Shown one piece after another: positions 21,076 through 32,740 of a DNA stretch of 64,000 bases (within the stretch, counting starts at the first letter, position 1; every line of letters begins with the position of its first letter). The translations under genes and the position numbers were made by a program. The notes under the pieces are model-generated. The model did not search any database, was not told the origin of the DNA, and worked only from the letters and a program-made list of their open reading frames with translations. Origin of the DNA: Acheta domesticus (Eukaryota; Arthropoda; Insecta; Orthoptera; Gryllidae); assembly GCA_031308135.1 (NCBI GenBank), contig JAHLJT010008446.1:160127161-160191160 (forward strand), written 5' to 3'.

Positions 21076-22300
21076 TGTATAAGAGACGTTTTGCATCAAG
21101 ACCTTTCATGACCTCCGCGCTTCCTGCAACGAGCAAAATTGCATCGACAGTGCCAAAAACGTTTATCAATCGATGTCAGATTTTATAGCGCGTTCGTTCT
21201 TTCATGACTGATCGCAAATGTCATATCCGTTGGTCTCTTTATAGTTTCATCGGCACAGTTACACGCATTCTTAATAGTTCTCCCGAAGTCGTAAACCAAT
21301 GCTATTTTTATGAAACGTGAAAAATACGGTGCACTTGATGTCATTGTTTTCAAACTTTTTTATTAGAACCCATTATTGTGAAAATTTTGTTTCTAAGCAA
21401 AATGAAATGTATTTATTTGTCCCATATCGAGATAACATTTTCAGAGGCGCATATCTTTGCAATAATTGTATTTGGATTATTCCACGAATGTGTTCGACCT
21501 TCTTGTCCTTCCGAAACTGTCATGTAAACATCCGTTTTTTAACACTGCATGCCCTCCCAGGCAACTCAGACCCTGACGACAGCGGCGGGGCGCGGCGATT
21601 TCCGCTCTTCGACAGGCAGCAGGTCATGAAAGGTCTGAATACTAATTGTCGCAAAACCACTACTTGCGATGCTTTTTTTTTCAAAAATCAATATTTATGG
21701 ATTTTAAAAGGTGCTGAACAAGTTGGCAAAATTTCATGTCATTCCGAGTATCAAGCACGGCGAGTGTTGCGTGTAAGCGCTGCTGAGAAGTGACAACGCT
21801 GTTCTCCATAAGCACTATACTGCAATCAAATGCTTGGACGGACTATAAATAGATGAAACTATATGGAAGACGAAAAGTGGATGTCATGTTCAAAGGAAGC
21901 GGTTTAAAGTCTGGTGATTTGGATGGACGTGCGGAGTATAAGGTGGAGAATGTCTCATTAAATATGAAAGGCTGAATGTTGAAATTGGAAATACGGAGTG
22001 AGCACATTAGAGAGTTGGAAGCTTCAGATTATAGATGTGAGGTTATTTATGAACATAAACAGGGTTTTGGTATGCGGAAACATGAATGAACATTGATAGA
22101 GAATTGTTAAATTCCATGAAGTTTTTCCTTTCCTTTTCTTTATGTTCATATTATTGTTTTGGGTTGTTAATAATATTCTTGTTCAATTTTGAAACTTGAA
22201 ATTGCTTTGTAAATAAATTTGAACTGTAAGTTGTCATTCAAATCCGCGGTGAATGCCGTTGAATCGTCGGCCCTCATAAATAAACGGCTGTTTCTATATT
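21076..22300. other. Unassigned region with an inverted repeat
   Basis: The phrase AGACCTTTCATGACCT at about 21100-21115 is repeated inverted at about 21622-21637, with a shared TTTTGC just outside each; weaker similarity continues inward. This may be a small non-autonomous element of about 540-570 bp. The open frame 21317-21793 (158 codons) crosses its right arm and has no motif I can name. From 21840 to 22300 nothing is recognised. Confidence 0.4.
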
Positions 22301-23648
22301 CTTTTTTACTTCCCCGTACAAGTTGTATATACACGGAACACGAAGTATATACGTAGTACAGGAAAAGTTATGTAATCCTGCCGAAAATCGATTTCGAGAT
22401 ATCAACGAAAATACATATTTTGGGGTCCCCTGATACCGAAAAATTGGTTCTTTTCAAAACGTCCGTCCGTCGGTCTGTCCGTCTGTCTGTCAGTCTGTGA
22501 ACAACTGTACCACCGAAATAATAAGTACGATTTCTTCCAAAATAAATATTCCGCAGCCGATCTGGTTCCACTCGAAGCGCTGCGATTTCGAATATTATTT
22601 TTCAAAATATGGGGGTACTTTACATGAAGCCCCCGGACATATTCAAACTTTTCGCAAAAACAGCTCCAAATTTTTCTTTAAATTTCTTGTAAGGATAGTA
22701 TAAAAATACACTTATAAAGGTGGCATAGATCCCATTTAACTCTAATTTTTCGAACCCCACGGTTAACTCTGAATTTGTGAAAATTGCAAAAGCATTTTTT
22801 CGGCGTCTTCCTAGAACTACAGAATTGAAGATAGAGATTTTTCCTTCAAATTAAATTCATTGCCCAAAGTGAGTTCTTTCATTGTCATGTACATTTCTTT
22901 GAAAATTTTAGTAGTTTTTGTGCAATATTGCACGCAATATTTGCAATTTTAAAAAAATACAAAAACAAAATTCTCTCGAAAATGGTTCCAATTTTTTAAA
23001 CTTTTTATAGGGATAGTGCTAAATGTGCTCTATGAGATGACATTAACGACATATTGCTCAATTATATTGTTTTTTCAAAAATTACAAAAAATTGTAATTA
23101 TTTTGACTTGTCTCTCACGTCGGTAATATTTACATTAGCGGAGATTTGTTCACTTTAGTCTATTTATGAGTATGTGCTTTAAATAATGACAAATAAAGTT
23201 TCTCGGAAATAGTTTTCTGTGAAAACTAGTTGAAAATTCCGCATTTTCAGAAACGCCCAAATGCCTTTTCTCAAAAATGGCTCCAAATTTTATGTTCAAA
23301 CTTTTCGAACGGATAGTGCAAATAGCACTCTTTAATTAATTTTGGGACATTTTTTTTTTCAAAAATGACACAAATGTAATTGTTTTGTAACATCTCTCAC
23401 ACCTTTAATATGCACATTACCAGCAATTAGTAAACACTATTGTAATTGTAAGTTAATGTGCTTCAAATGGCTTAAAATAAACTTTTTCGAAAACTCAAAC
23501 ATTTTTTGTGAAAAGAGCTTCAAATTTCGCATTTTTAGTAGCGCTGAAACGACAATTTATTAAAAACTGCTCGTGATTTTTTAAACAAAATTGTCATTTA
23601 GGTCGAAGTTTTAGTGCTCTTTAATATTCTAAAATTATTTTTTCCGTT
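22301..23648 (+). repeat. Hairpin-family repeat, copy B
   Basis: Starts with ACTTCCCCGTAC at 22308, pairing imperfectly with the GTACAGGAAAAGT block ending at 22368, then TATGTAATCCTG. A short GTCC/GTCT tract (about 22459-22500) and CGATTTCTTCCAAAATAAATATTCC follow. From 22650 on there is an array of diverged units starting near 22652, 22973, 23271 and 23565, each with CTCAAAAA(T/C)GGCTCCAAATTTT and a GGATAGTG phrase about 40 bases on, spaced about 320, 300 and 290 bp. Ends at an N gap. Confidence 0.75.
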
Positions 23649-23748
23649 NNNNNNNNNNNNNNNNNNNNNNNNNNNNNNNNNNNNNNNNNNNNNNNNNNNN
23701 NNNNNNNNNNNNNNNNNNNNNNNNNNNNNNNNNNNNNNNNNNNNNNNN
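23649..23748. other. Assembly gap (100 N)
   Basis: Exactly 100 N, placed between two same-strand hairpin-family copies. Collapse of a longer tandem stretch is likely. Confidence 0.98.
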
Positions 23749-23770
23749 CCACACCCATCTAAATTGGTTA

Positions 23771-25775
23771 GTTTTTACTTTCCCGTATACGTACGTATAC
23801 ACGAAGTGATATACGTAGTATTGGGAATATTATCTAATGCTGCGCGAAAAAATGGCCAATTTTCGGCCCGAAAAAAATTAATTGCCGGGCCGTGAAAACG
23901 AATAAGTGGATAAAACCAGTTGCTAAATTAAGAAAAAAAATCCCCTAACGCGTGGTGTAGACAGAAACCCTGTTTTCTAGATCCTTCATACCGAAAACCC
24001 AATTGAAAGGAAAACGTCCGTCTGTCCGTCCGTCCGTCCGTCCGTCCGTCCGTCCGTCTGTCCGTCTATCCGTCTGTCCGTCTGTCCGTCTGTCCGTCTG
24101 TGAACACGGCTAGCGCCTAAACCATACGTACGATTTCTTCCAAAATAGATATTCCCCAGTCGATCTGATTCTAGTCAAAGCTTTGAGATTTTGAAAAAGA
24201 TTCTTCAAAATTTGGGGGTACTTTATACGAAGCCCCCCGGGGATTTTCAAGATTTTCTCAAAAACGGCTCCAAATTTTTTCTTTAAATTTCTTGTATGAA
24301 TAGAGCAAAATACACTTATTAACATGGGGTCAATCCATTTTAAGTGGTCCAGAATTTAATAAATTGGTCGCTCGACCATCTCGACAAAAATTCATATTTT
24401 GTACATAAATTTCCTTATGTTTTGGCTGTTCAAAACCATCTTCAACTTTTTTTTATTGTACCTGGTTTAGAAATGGCGGCCATTTTTGTTTCGCGCCGTG
24501 CGCCATTTTTCGCGTTCGCAGACCTTTACTCTTCCCTAAATTGCTCAGCTCTCGGTTGTTCTAGCATTCTAGAATAAAAAGGATTCGATTCAGCATACTT
24601 TGGCCTGCAAATAGAAATATTATTTACATATTTTATATGTTTTTATTTGGGAAATATTTGCAACCAAATCTATGGAACGCGAATGAACGAAATTCGATTT
24701 TCAGAGAGTATTTCTTCAAAGAAGGAATAGAATCTAAGCCTTAATTTATTCTGTGCTTTTACACACAACAGTACAGTTACTTTTTGTAAAATATCAATGG
24801 TATGTAACGTACCGCTTGAAAATTACATCCTCTTGAAAATTGGAATTTTGGATTTTTCCTCAATTTTGAACTGTAATATCTCTGTTGGGGGACCAGATAA
24901 AAATCTGAAAATTGCACACATGCTAGACCGTTATCGTACCAAACTTCAGTAAAAATTACAACTTTTAGATTTAACTGGAAGTATTTTTTAAAAAGTTGAA
25001 AACGTACGAAAAAAAAGGCTTCATTTCCCCATTGAGGATACTTTGTGCCAAGTAGTAATCACATTATTTTGAAGCTATTTTGAACTAAAATCTACATTGA
25101 TTTAAAATAATTAATTATACTTAATAATTAATATCCATAAAAGTGGCCTAATATATAATTTGCAATATTACGTATACTTTACTCTAAAACAAACTTACAA
25201 TTTGACATCTACGTCCGTAATTGAAAAATGGTTATCTTGATTTTGAAATCTGAACCGCTTAAAACAAAAATTATTTATAAAATACAACAAATAAGTAAAT
25301 TCAGCGTTTTGTTTATGTTTTTGCGTTTAAATTTGCCATTCTATTTACTATTTCTGAAGTAACAATAAAAATGGTAAAAATGGTGTTAATGCCACTCATT
25401 AATTTGACGTAAAGTTTATTTTCAGGTATTATTCTGTTGGTTTTATTAAATTACACAAATGTAATTTTCGCATTTTTCGCATTTTTAGTAGCGCTTAAAC
25501 TCCATTTTCTCAAAAACGGCTACAAATTTTTAAAAGAAAATTGCCATTTAGGACGAGATTTTCCTGTTCTTTAATATTCTAAAATTAATATATCCTTCTA
25601 CCATTAAGAAACCGAAAAAATTAAGAAAATGTCAAAAATATAGTTTGGGCGGCGATAAATGGCAACTGGCAAGAGTATGTGCAATTCCTAATAGGTAGCC
25701 CAGACCCAAGGAAATAGGAAAGTAATACGGGAAAGCCTATGCCATTCTGTAACATCACTGGTTTATGGCTTTAAA
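23771..25775 (+). repeat. Hairpin-family repeat, copy C, with 3' end motif
   Basis: Starts with ACTTTCCCGTATACG at 23777, then a (GTCC)n tract at 24016-24100 and the CGATTTCTTCCAAAATAGATATTCC block. The middle (24330-25440) is diverged. Near the end it has TTTAGTAGCGCTTAAAC, CTAAAATTAATAT, GGCGGCGATAAATGGCAACT and CCAAGGAAATAGGAAA, and finishes with TACGGGAAAG then TGCCATTCTGTAACATCACT (about 25735-25765). The same end block is found inverted at about 58575-58900, which defines the family's 3' end. Open frames at 24110-24577 are chance frames. Confidence 0.7.
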
Positions 25776-27575
25776 TACTTCGGCTCATCATGGGCAAAAC
25801 GGTGGTATGTTGGAAATTTTTAAATTTTCTCTTAGGAGAGCTACAGGAAGTTAAAGTCCGAAATTTTGATTTACGATTTCCTGTGTGTGTCCAAAAATTT
25901 GTTTTGCAATTTCCGAGGTTTGGTGACTAGGGCAAAATTTTGTATAGCTGAAATGTCTGAAATCAGTATATAATAGCATCATAAATAACATCAAAAATAT
26001 ACTTGATTCTTAATCTGACGTTATTCTTATTCTTGATCTGACGTTAACACAATAAAATAAGTGGTGTCGCCACAAAAACGCATACTTTTTGTAATTTTAT
26101 ATAGGTTACAAAGTATACAATTAACTGCAAAAGAATTTTCTACTGGCAAAAATTATTTGCCAGGGATACGAATTGGCAATGATATTTCTGATTGCAACGG
26201 AACTTCTCTAGTGATTTTCTATAGGTTAATGTTAGAATACGAAATCTGCAATTTTACTGAATTTATAAAGAATAAATATTTTCAAACTCGCTATGATACT
26301 TAGGCGGTCCCCTAGAGATCTTTATTTCTTAACGAAAAGTCTGTTCGCATGCCCTTCCTGATCGAGAGGAAGAGAGAATGTAACGCGATATAATTCCAGT
26401 AATGCGTTGATTGAGTACATGTACTCGCTTTCGAATATTATAGAATAAAAACATCAAATTAACTGTTTTAGGAAGATTATTCTGAATTATTGGATGATAA
26501 ATTGATTTGAAAATATCAACTTAATGTTAGTATACGTTGATTTATAAATTTCTATACTTGTGTAAATAAAGCAGTATTTTCTGATGTGTGATCCTACTCA
26601 GATTATATTTCAACACGTACAATTGAATATTTCTATATTTAAAAACCTTAACATTCCATTCATCCAATTCAATGCAGTTTCTAGCAAACAGCTTATAGTG
26701 TGTTCCTTATTTTTAATGAAAATGGTTAAAGAAGAGGAACAAACAGTTTCTGACTCGGTTTTAACAAGAGCCTTTGAAAAAAAACTAATAATACACCCAT
26801 TCGGTTGCTCTGACATTATAGCAGAAACAATCGTTTCGGCGTAATGCACCTTGACAATTTTTTTTATAATGAATTTCCTCTCTCTTTGATAAAGATATCG
26901 ACTCGCACATTGCTGGTCTTAAAAGAGAATATAAAACAAAATAATAGTTATGTTCACATTCACAAGTTCGCATGTTCACATTCACATATAAACATAGTTA
27001 TGTTCACAACAGATGGATTTAGCGTAATTAAATTGGCCTCAGAAATGGTTTACAAGCTATGTGCTTTTTACATGTATGTGGCGGGTAAATGTGCGACATT
27101 GGAGAACTGTTTTTTCTTCAGTATGCTTATGTAGAGCGAATGAATTAATTGCAAACAAATGGGGCTGTTGTATGACGATCATTTCTTATAAACCATTACA
27201 TATTTCGCGAACGAAATATAGCAATAATCGAATTCCCGAATTTTGTACCGCGTTTGAAGGCCATTGAGATGAGACGATAAATATTGCAACAATTGTAAAT
27301 TTATAAACAATTTTCAACTTTCGCAAATCGAAAGGGGGAGAGTCTCCCTTATGTCACAGAGCCGAAAACCGCGAATTAACAAATTTGCCACAAATTAACA
27401 ATTTTATAAACCAATTCGAAATATGCGTTAGTACGGCCGGAAAAACTCGGCCGTTAGTACGGCCGAAAAAAGCAGTTTGACAGGAGTTATATATTCATCA
27501 CTAAGAGTTAGTATAATTGTTGATAAAATCAGTAATATTTACTGTTCTATTGACAGTAATTCTGGACGGAAAATT
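25776..27575. other. Unassigned region
   Basis: Frames of 60-96 codons at 26061-27267 show no motif. TGATTCTTAATCTGACGTTATTC and CTTGATCTGACGTTA near 26005-26045 form a short direct duplication. GTTAGTACGGCCG occurs twice near 27428-27466. The direction and function of this stretch cannot be given. Confidence 0.35.
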
Positions 27576-27579
27576 AACG

Positions 27580-27845
27580 TTCAGAAATATATTTTCCTAA
27601 CGGCGTATGCGCAGGCTAAATCTCTCCTTCGGCAGGGCGATATGACGATATTTCTGCATCATACGTAAGCGATCTAGGTCCCCTCCCCCTGAGACAGCGT
27701 CGTTTCTGTCCTTTGGGACTTTGCACCAATCACACACAGCTGCGATCTACCTGCTAGCGATTGGTGAACGCGTCCCTCCCCCTGCCCGCGGGATAACCAA
27801 GTTAGTCGGCGCCGTTGAGAATTTCACCGGCGGCATTCTCTGAGG
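27580..27845 (+). repeat. GC-rich dispersed repeat with paired CCAAT motifs, copy 1
   Basis: Contains TATGCGCAGGCTAAATCTCTC, then TTTGCACCAATCACACA and GCGATTGGTGAACGCGTCCC, and further on CCAAGTTAGTCGG and AGAATTTCACC. The same order of phrases occurs inverted at 47255-47520. The two opposed CCAAT motifs about 30 bases apart look promoter-like, but a dispersed repeat is the safer reading. It ends where the RLE-LINE fragment begins. Confidence 0.6.
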
Positions 27846-27969
27846 GGGTAGTGTACATAGAATATGTGTCACGTAAGGACGAAGAAACTTTAGACAAATC
27901 GAAGCCTCCTGGCACAATAGATTAGTTGGAACGGGAAAGTATGTAGACAGTCATCAAGATGACCATCTA

Positions 27970-28905
27970 ATGAGGCAGGTCATGAAATCTGAGCGAAGAG
28001 TGGGAAAGAGAGGCATTGTTAGTGTAGCAAGAAGCATTGAAAAGAAAACTATGCAAGACACGCCGAATAACACCAACACTAAACTTCTGTTACTACTAAA
28101 CATGAAATGTGAGACACAAAAATTGTTAAAGAAATCGTGGAGAGACAAACCACTCCACGGACAATATCTAAAAAGAATGGACAAGGTGCAGATCAATAAA
28201 GGTCAATCATGTATGTGGCTTAAAAGGGGAAGAATGAAGCCAGAATCAGAAGCACTTGTAATAGCTGCCCAAGATCAGGTCTTGAGAACACGACATTATG
28301 TTAAAGCGGTTCTAAAAATTTCCCAAGATGTTAAACGCCGCATTTGCCAGGAACACGTAGAAACTCTTGATCATATTGTTTGTCCCAGTTGTCCAATCCT
28401 GGCAAAGATCGAATACTTGAAAATACACGACAGGGTGTGTAGCTACCTCCACTGGCAGATCTGTACCGCCCTCGAAGTTCCAAACACATGCCCCAAGTGG
28501 TACGAACACTCACCGAAACCGGTGACGTTTGTTGGATCGTGTACGATATTGTACGACCAACAAATTCAAACTGATCGCACGATAGCGGCAAACAAACCGG
28601 ATATAGTTATCCGGGATTTGGAGAACAAATCGTGTTTACTTGTCGATGTTGCTGTACCTTGCGATCAAAACGTCGTTACCAAGGAGGCAGAGAAACGTCA
28701 TAAATACAAGAGTTTGGAAATCGAGATCAGCCAAATGTGGGGCGTAAAAGCACAGGTCGTCCCGAGAGTTATCGGAGCTCTGGGATTTGTTCCGCAAAAT
28801 TTGAGTAAGAACTTGTCTAAACTCCCAGGTAATTCGAGGAAGTGCAAGAAATCGCTCTATTTGAAACAGACCACATTTTGCGGAAAGAATTGTAGAGGCA
28901 CCTAG
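27970..28905 (+). pseudogene. RLE-LINE polyprotein C-terminus, copy 2 (311 codons open)
   Basis: An open frame for the last part of the LINE protein. Visible: the zinc site RRIC...DHIVCPSC, where the first Cys is Arg (R124) but the His that copy 1 lost is kept (H135); HDRV at 153-156; and the restriction-like endonuclease with P210-D211 (KPDIV) and D226 (LLVDVAVP), followed by a K-rich stretch (K238-K247) and a C-terminal VVPRVIGALG block. In R2-type elements this nuclease cleaves the target DNA. The RT domain is absent, so this is a fragment and the Met start is not the native one. Confidence 0.85.
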
Positions 28906-28997
28906 AGTTCCTAGATCAACTCCTTAGGTAGCTGGTTGCAGCCTGGAGTATATTTTATATTCAGCCGACACATAACATCTTTAGTCGTGATATAGAG

Positions 28998-29042
<45 letters not shown>
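28998..29042. repeat. (TAA)n tract at the 3' end of RLE-LINE copy 2
   Basis: About 14 AAT/TAA units directly after the LINE 3' untranslated region, then AAGACATTG. Confidence 0.95.
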
Positions 29043-29043
<1 letters not shown>

Positions 29044-29960
29044 GACATTGATCCCAATGTTGAACATGGCCTCCCATTTAAATAGTGGGGAGGCTCAAAA
29101 TTGTACCGCTTTCAGGTGAGCTAGTTCTGGAGAGAGTTTATTCAAAGCAAATTGATAATTAAAGAAAAAATGGAACGGTGTTTGAGAAAATGTTTGTTTG
29201 TAAATTGCAATAATATCAAGCACAATTTACGCAAAAAAACAATGTTTCCTTTTAATAAATGCACGTGAAATTTTTTGAAGAGCAAATTTTGTAGAACAGA
29301 TGTTGTTTAAGATAAAAATGCTATCATCAATATTGTAAGTTTAAAATGTTAAAATTTTGCAATTTTCGGAAATAACCAGAAAGATCGCCGGAAATGAGAC
29401 TAGCGGCAAATGTTTTGTCGTCCTTTGATGCTCACGAGATGAAAATTGAAATGAAATTTTGGAGTCGCTCTTGAGAAAAAAAATTGAAAAGTTTAAAAAG
29501 TGCCTAAATTTCATGCAACATTACGCAAAATACTCATATTTTCGAAAAATTATATGTGACTTCATTTCAAGATCTCTTTACAGAACAGTTTTTATTAAGG
29601 AATATATATTGTGTCTCTTCAATATTGTAGTTGTAGGTAGACGCCGATAAATGACTAAACGTTTTCAATTCTGGAACATGGATTTCAACAAACAATAGAC
29701 TTGCACCATTCTCTTAAGTTTTCTTTACGCTCTTCGAGGAAAAAATTTAATCAAAAATTTGAAGCTTTTTTGTGAAAAAATTGAAAATAATGAGGCTTCA
29801 TTTAAAGTACCCTCAAGTATCAAAATGTCAGTTTCCAACTGTAAAGTCTAGAGTTCTTTCAGTTTGATTGGGAAATATCAATGATGGAGAAAAGCCGCCT
29901 GAATGGTTTAAGCGCTAGGGTTGACCACACATGGTTTGACAGACGGACGTTCTGCTGTCA
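29043..29960 (-). repeat. Hairpin-family repeat, copy D (minus)
   Basis: Read as given it has AAAGAAAAAATGGAACGGTGTTTGAG, CAATTTACGCAAAAAAAC and finally CGCTAGGGTTGACCACACATGG then ACAGACGGACGTTCTG, matching the minus-oriented copy F at 55.6-56.4 kb. The GACG/GACA tract is reduced to a few units. No terminal hairpin is seen at its end. Confidence 0.65.
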
Positions 29961-30188
29961 ATCAATTGAAGTGAGGGGCGGAAGAAGATAGTTCTAACCC
30001 TCATTTCATAAATCCAAACTAAAGATCTTAGAAAGCCTACAGAAAACAAACATTAGGACTGAAATGCTAAATACACATGTTCATAGAACTATGGTATGTG
30101 TGTAGAATGCACCCAGAAGTGTTAATAGAAAATAAGACGTCTCATTGTACTAAAACGTATGGCGTCAATAGTGCAATGGTTAGCTTAT
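29961..30188. other. Unassigned spacer
   Basis: About 230 bp without a recognisable feature, between a hairpin-family copy and the 3' end of an L1x LINE. Confidence 0.35.
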
Positions 30189-30189
30189 A

Positions 30190-32455
30190 TATTTACTTTA
30201 TTTATTTACGTCAAAAACAGTTTAAAACTGTGTGTGACGAGCTATGGGAGAAGTGAAATTTGTGCACGTTTTCATAATTCTGTGATCTCTATCCTAAACC
30301 ATATTCTAGTCGAATTTTGAATAAAGAAAAAGAGCGTTTTTTTGTCTAGTGTTGTTGACAAAATATTTGCTCCTATATCACAAAATCTATTTTCAAAGGT
30401 AAATTAGCTATAAATTCCTGTCCTGAACCCTCATCATGTTCTTCAAGAAAGAATAATACTTTTTGCCGCGATAATATGGGAAACGATAATTTGAATAACT
30501 ATATTTCCCACTAAAATTCGGAAGACGTGCACAAATAATGAAGTTACATTTATGTCCAGAAGCAAAACATGGGACCATCTCAGCATTTGCTCAAAGGATC
30601 AGGGAAACTGGACAAAAAACCTGATCGAGATGGGGGCCATCAACCCAGAAACTGTGGTACAATACTTGTTACAGGTTCTTTAGAATTAAACAGTGCAAAT
30701 ATTAAATTACTACATTACCTATCATTGATAAAATTAATTGAACTTTCCATTTTGATGCTCGGTATAGTCTTGAATTGTATAGAAACAGTTATGCAACAGA
30801 AAAGATTTTACTTGAGATTTACACTTTTCCATCAAATTTAATCGTTTAATGTCATCTGGCAAAATGTTGTAGAGTAATGTACATGAATTGTGTGTGAATT
30901 TTTTGTAGTGAGCTGTTGATACTGCCACCTGGTGAAAATGATTACTACGTCGTGTGTTATACTTACAGACATCGGCGTTTGCTGAAAATATATTCCTGCC
31001 CTTAAGTCAGTCATTTTTGACGAAAACTACTGATTCGTAAATCAGGAGACAAGGTAATGCTAAAATTCCTAGATTAATAAAGAGATACTTACAAGAATCA
31101 CGTGGGTATGAAAGACTGGGAGCTATAAGATGTGTTTCCCCAGAATATTATGCCATATCTCAGGCGGGAATAAATTGGCAAAATATACACGACGAGCAGT
31201 ATGAAGGTTGACGGAATTTGAAAGAATTCTGAACGCGTAGCATAGTGATCTTAATTTTGTTTTCAATTCATTTAAGTGGGCATTCCATTTGAGGTTTGAC
31301 TGAATTGATAGACCTAAAAATTTTGTTACTTTAACGTGAGTCAATGGCTCACCGTTCATTTTCAATGGAGTACAGAATTGTTTTATTTGAAATGGAAAAC
31401 TACATTGAAACAGTTTTCTTTTCATTTACTATTAATTTGTTATTACGGAACCAATTTGAAAATCTGATATTGTACTATTTACGGTTTATCTGTTGCAAAG
31501 AATATTTGTATCATCCGCAAAGAAAACTGTTCTTCCGTTTAGAATCGCTAAGGGTATGTCATTTACGTATAATAGGAAGAGAAAAGGGCCTGAAATCGAT
31601 CCTTGCGGGACTCCACATGCAATTGGCAAAGAACCGGAAAGCTGTGTACATAAAGTTCCATCATTCCAGTAAGGTATTTCTACTCTCTGAGATCGTTGTT
31701 TAAGGTACGAACATAGCCAATCTAGAGCAATACCACGGATTCCATATGTAGGTAATTTTGAAAGTAAAATGTTATGATCAATGACGTCAAAATCTTGAAA
31801 GATCTAAAAATTTTCCAATCGTTGCTTTATTTTGATCCAATGACGATGTAACATCTTTGAAAAAAGAAAAAAATGGCTGTTTCCGTAGATTTTAATTTCC
31901 GGAATTCATGTTGGCAATTTGAAAACGCGTCGTATTTATTGAGAAAGGTTTCCATTCGCACATAAAAATGTCTCTCTAATATTTTTGAAAAAACTGAAAA
32001 AAGAGAAATTGGCCGATAATTTTGAATTTCATTTTTGTTGCCTTTTCTGAAGAGCGGCTTAATCTTAGCTGTTTTATGTGGAAAAATTCCAGTGCATAAG
32101 GATACATTAAATGTGTGAGTTTAACGGGTGTATAATTGCTGACGCACACGTCTTTAACAAACAATCCGGAAATTCATCTAAACCGGCCGAATATTTATTT
32201 TTTAATTTAACGATTATTTTGAGAATTTCGTAGGAAGAGGTTTCGGAAACGAACATGGTGTCTAAGATATTTGGGAAAACGTGAGATGTTGAATTTTTTG
32301 GCTGAAAACCCTTCGTGAGATCGACAGCAATTCTCGAAAAGTATTGGTTATAGAGACCAGCTATTGTTGCCGGATCGTTCACATCTCTATCGTTATCTTT
32401 TAAAACATTCTCTACAAGGTTTATAGTTGATTTGGTCGTATTTTTTACAATATCC
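30190..32455 (-). mobile_element. L1x LINE copy 2 (minus, 5'-truncated)
   Basis: The 3' end is marked by TTTATTTATTTACGTC (reverse of the tail of copy 1) near 30190. The 3' untranslated region and reverse transcriptase follow on the minus strand to about 32455, where homology to position 3420 of copy 1 ends exactly at a 13-bp tandem array. The short frames at 31123-31425 and 32107-32382 (minus) are pieces of the polymerase. It keeps Tyr where copy 1 has the TAG stop, but it has its own frameshifts. Confidence 0.9.
31020..32455 (-). pseudogene. LINE reverse transcriptase remnant (L1x copy 2)
   Basis: On the minus strand, from the 5' end: a linker piece ending in ETSSYEILKIIVKLKNK; the KYSAGLDEFPDCLLKTC block; the region for RT motifs A to C broken by indels (near 31780 AAAGCTTTTGACG of copy 1 is reduced); and the thumb piece FCTPLKMNGEPLTHVKVTKF with LGLSIQSNLKWNAHLNEL (31123-31425). 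No frame spans the catalytic core, so it is inactive. Confidence 0.8.
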
Positions 32456-32456
32456 C

Positions 32457-32740
32457 AGTTATATCGAACAGTTATATCGGACAGTTTTATCGGACAGTTA
32501 TATCGAACAGTTATATCGGACTGTTATATCGGACAGTTATATTGGACAGTTATAACGGACAGTTATACCGAACAGTTATATCGGACAGTTATATCGGACA
32601 GTTTTATTGGACAGTTATATCGGACAGTTATACCGAACAGTTATATCGGACAGTTATATCGGACAGTTATATTGGACAGTTATATCGGACAGTTATACCG
32701 AACAGTTATATCGAACAGCTATATCGGACAGCTATACCGA
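32457..32740. repeat. 13-bp tandem array, about 22 copies
   Basis: The unit is AGTTATATCGGAC with single-base variants (T for A, ACC for ATC, AAC for GAC). Because 13 is not a multiple of three and the unit has no stop, all three plus-strand frames stay open and encode the same permuted 13-residue motif (containing SDSYIGQLYRTVI), giving three overlapping false frames. It starts at the 5' truncation point of L1x copy 2. There are no spacers, so this is not CRISPR-like. Confidence 0.97.

Larger units (their letters stand above)
27848..29042 (+). mobile_element. R2/R4/Dong-like LINE, copy 2 (3' fragment with TAA tail)
   Basis: Aligns with copy 1 from GTACATAGA...TATGTGTCACGTAAGGA onward and continues past the point where copy 1 breaks off, through the stop codon at 28905 and a 3' untranslated region of about 90 bp, to a (TAA)n tract at 28998-29042. 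It is 5'-truncated, as is usual for LINEs. The two copies are close in sequence by eye. Confidence 0.88.

Noticed and set aside
32457..32740. CRISPR-like array
   Set aside because: The units are contiguous with no spacers, and the context is eukaryotic.
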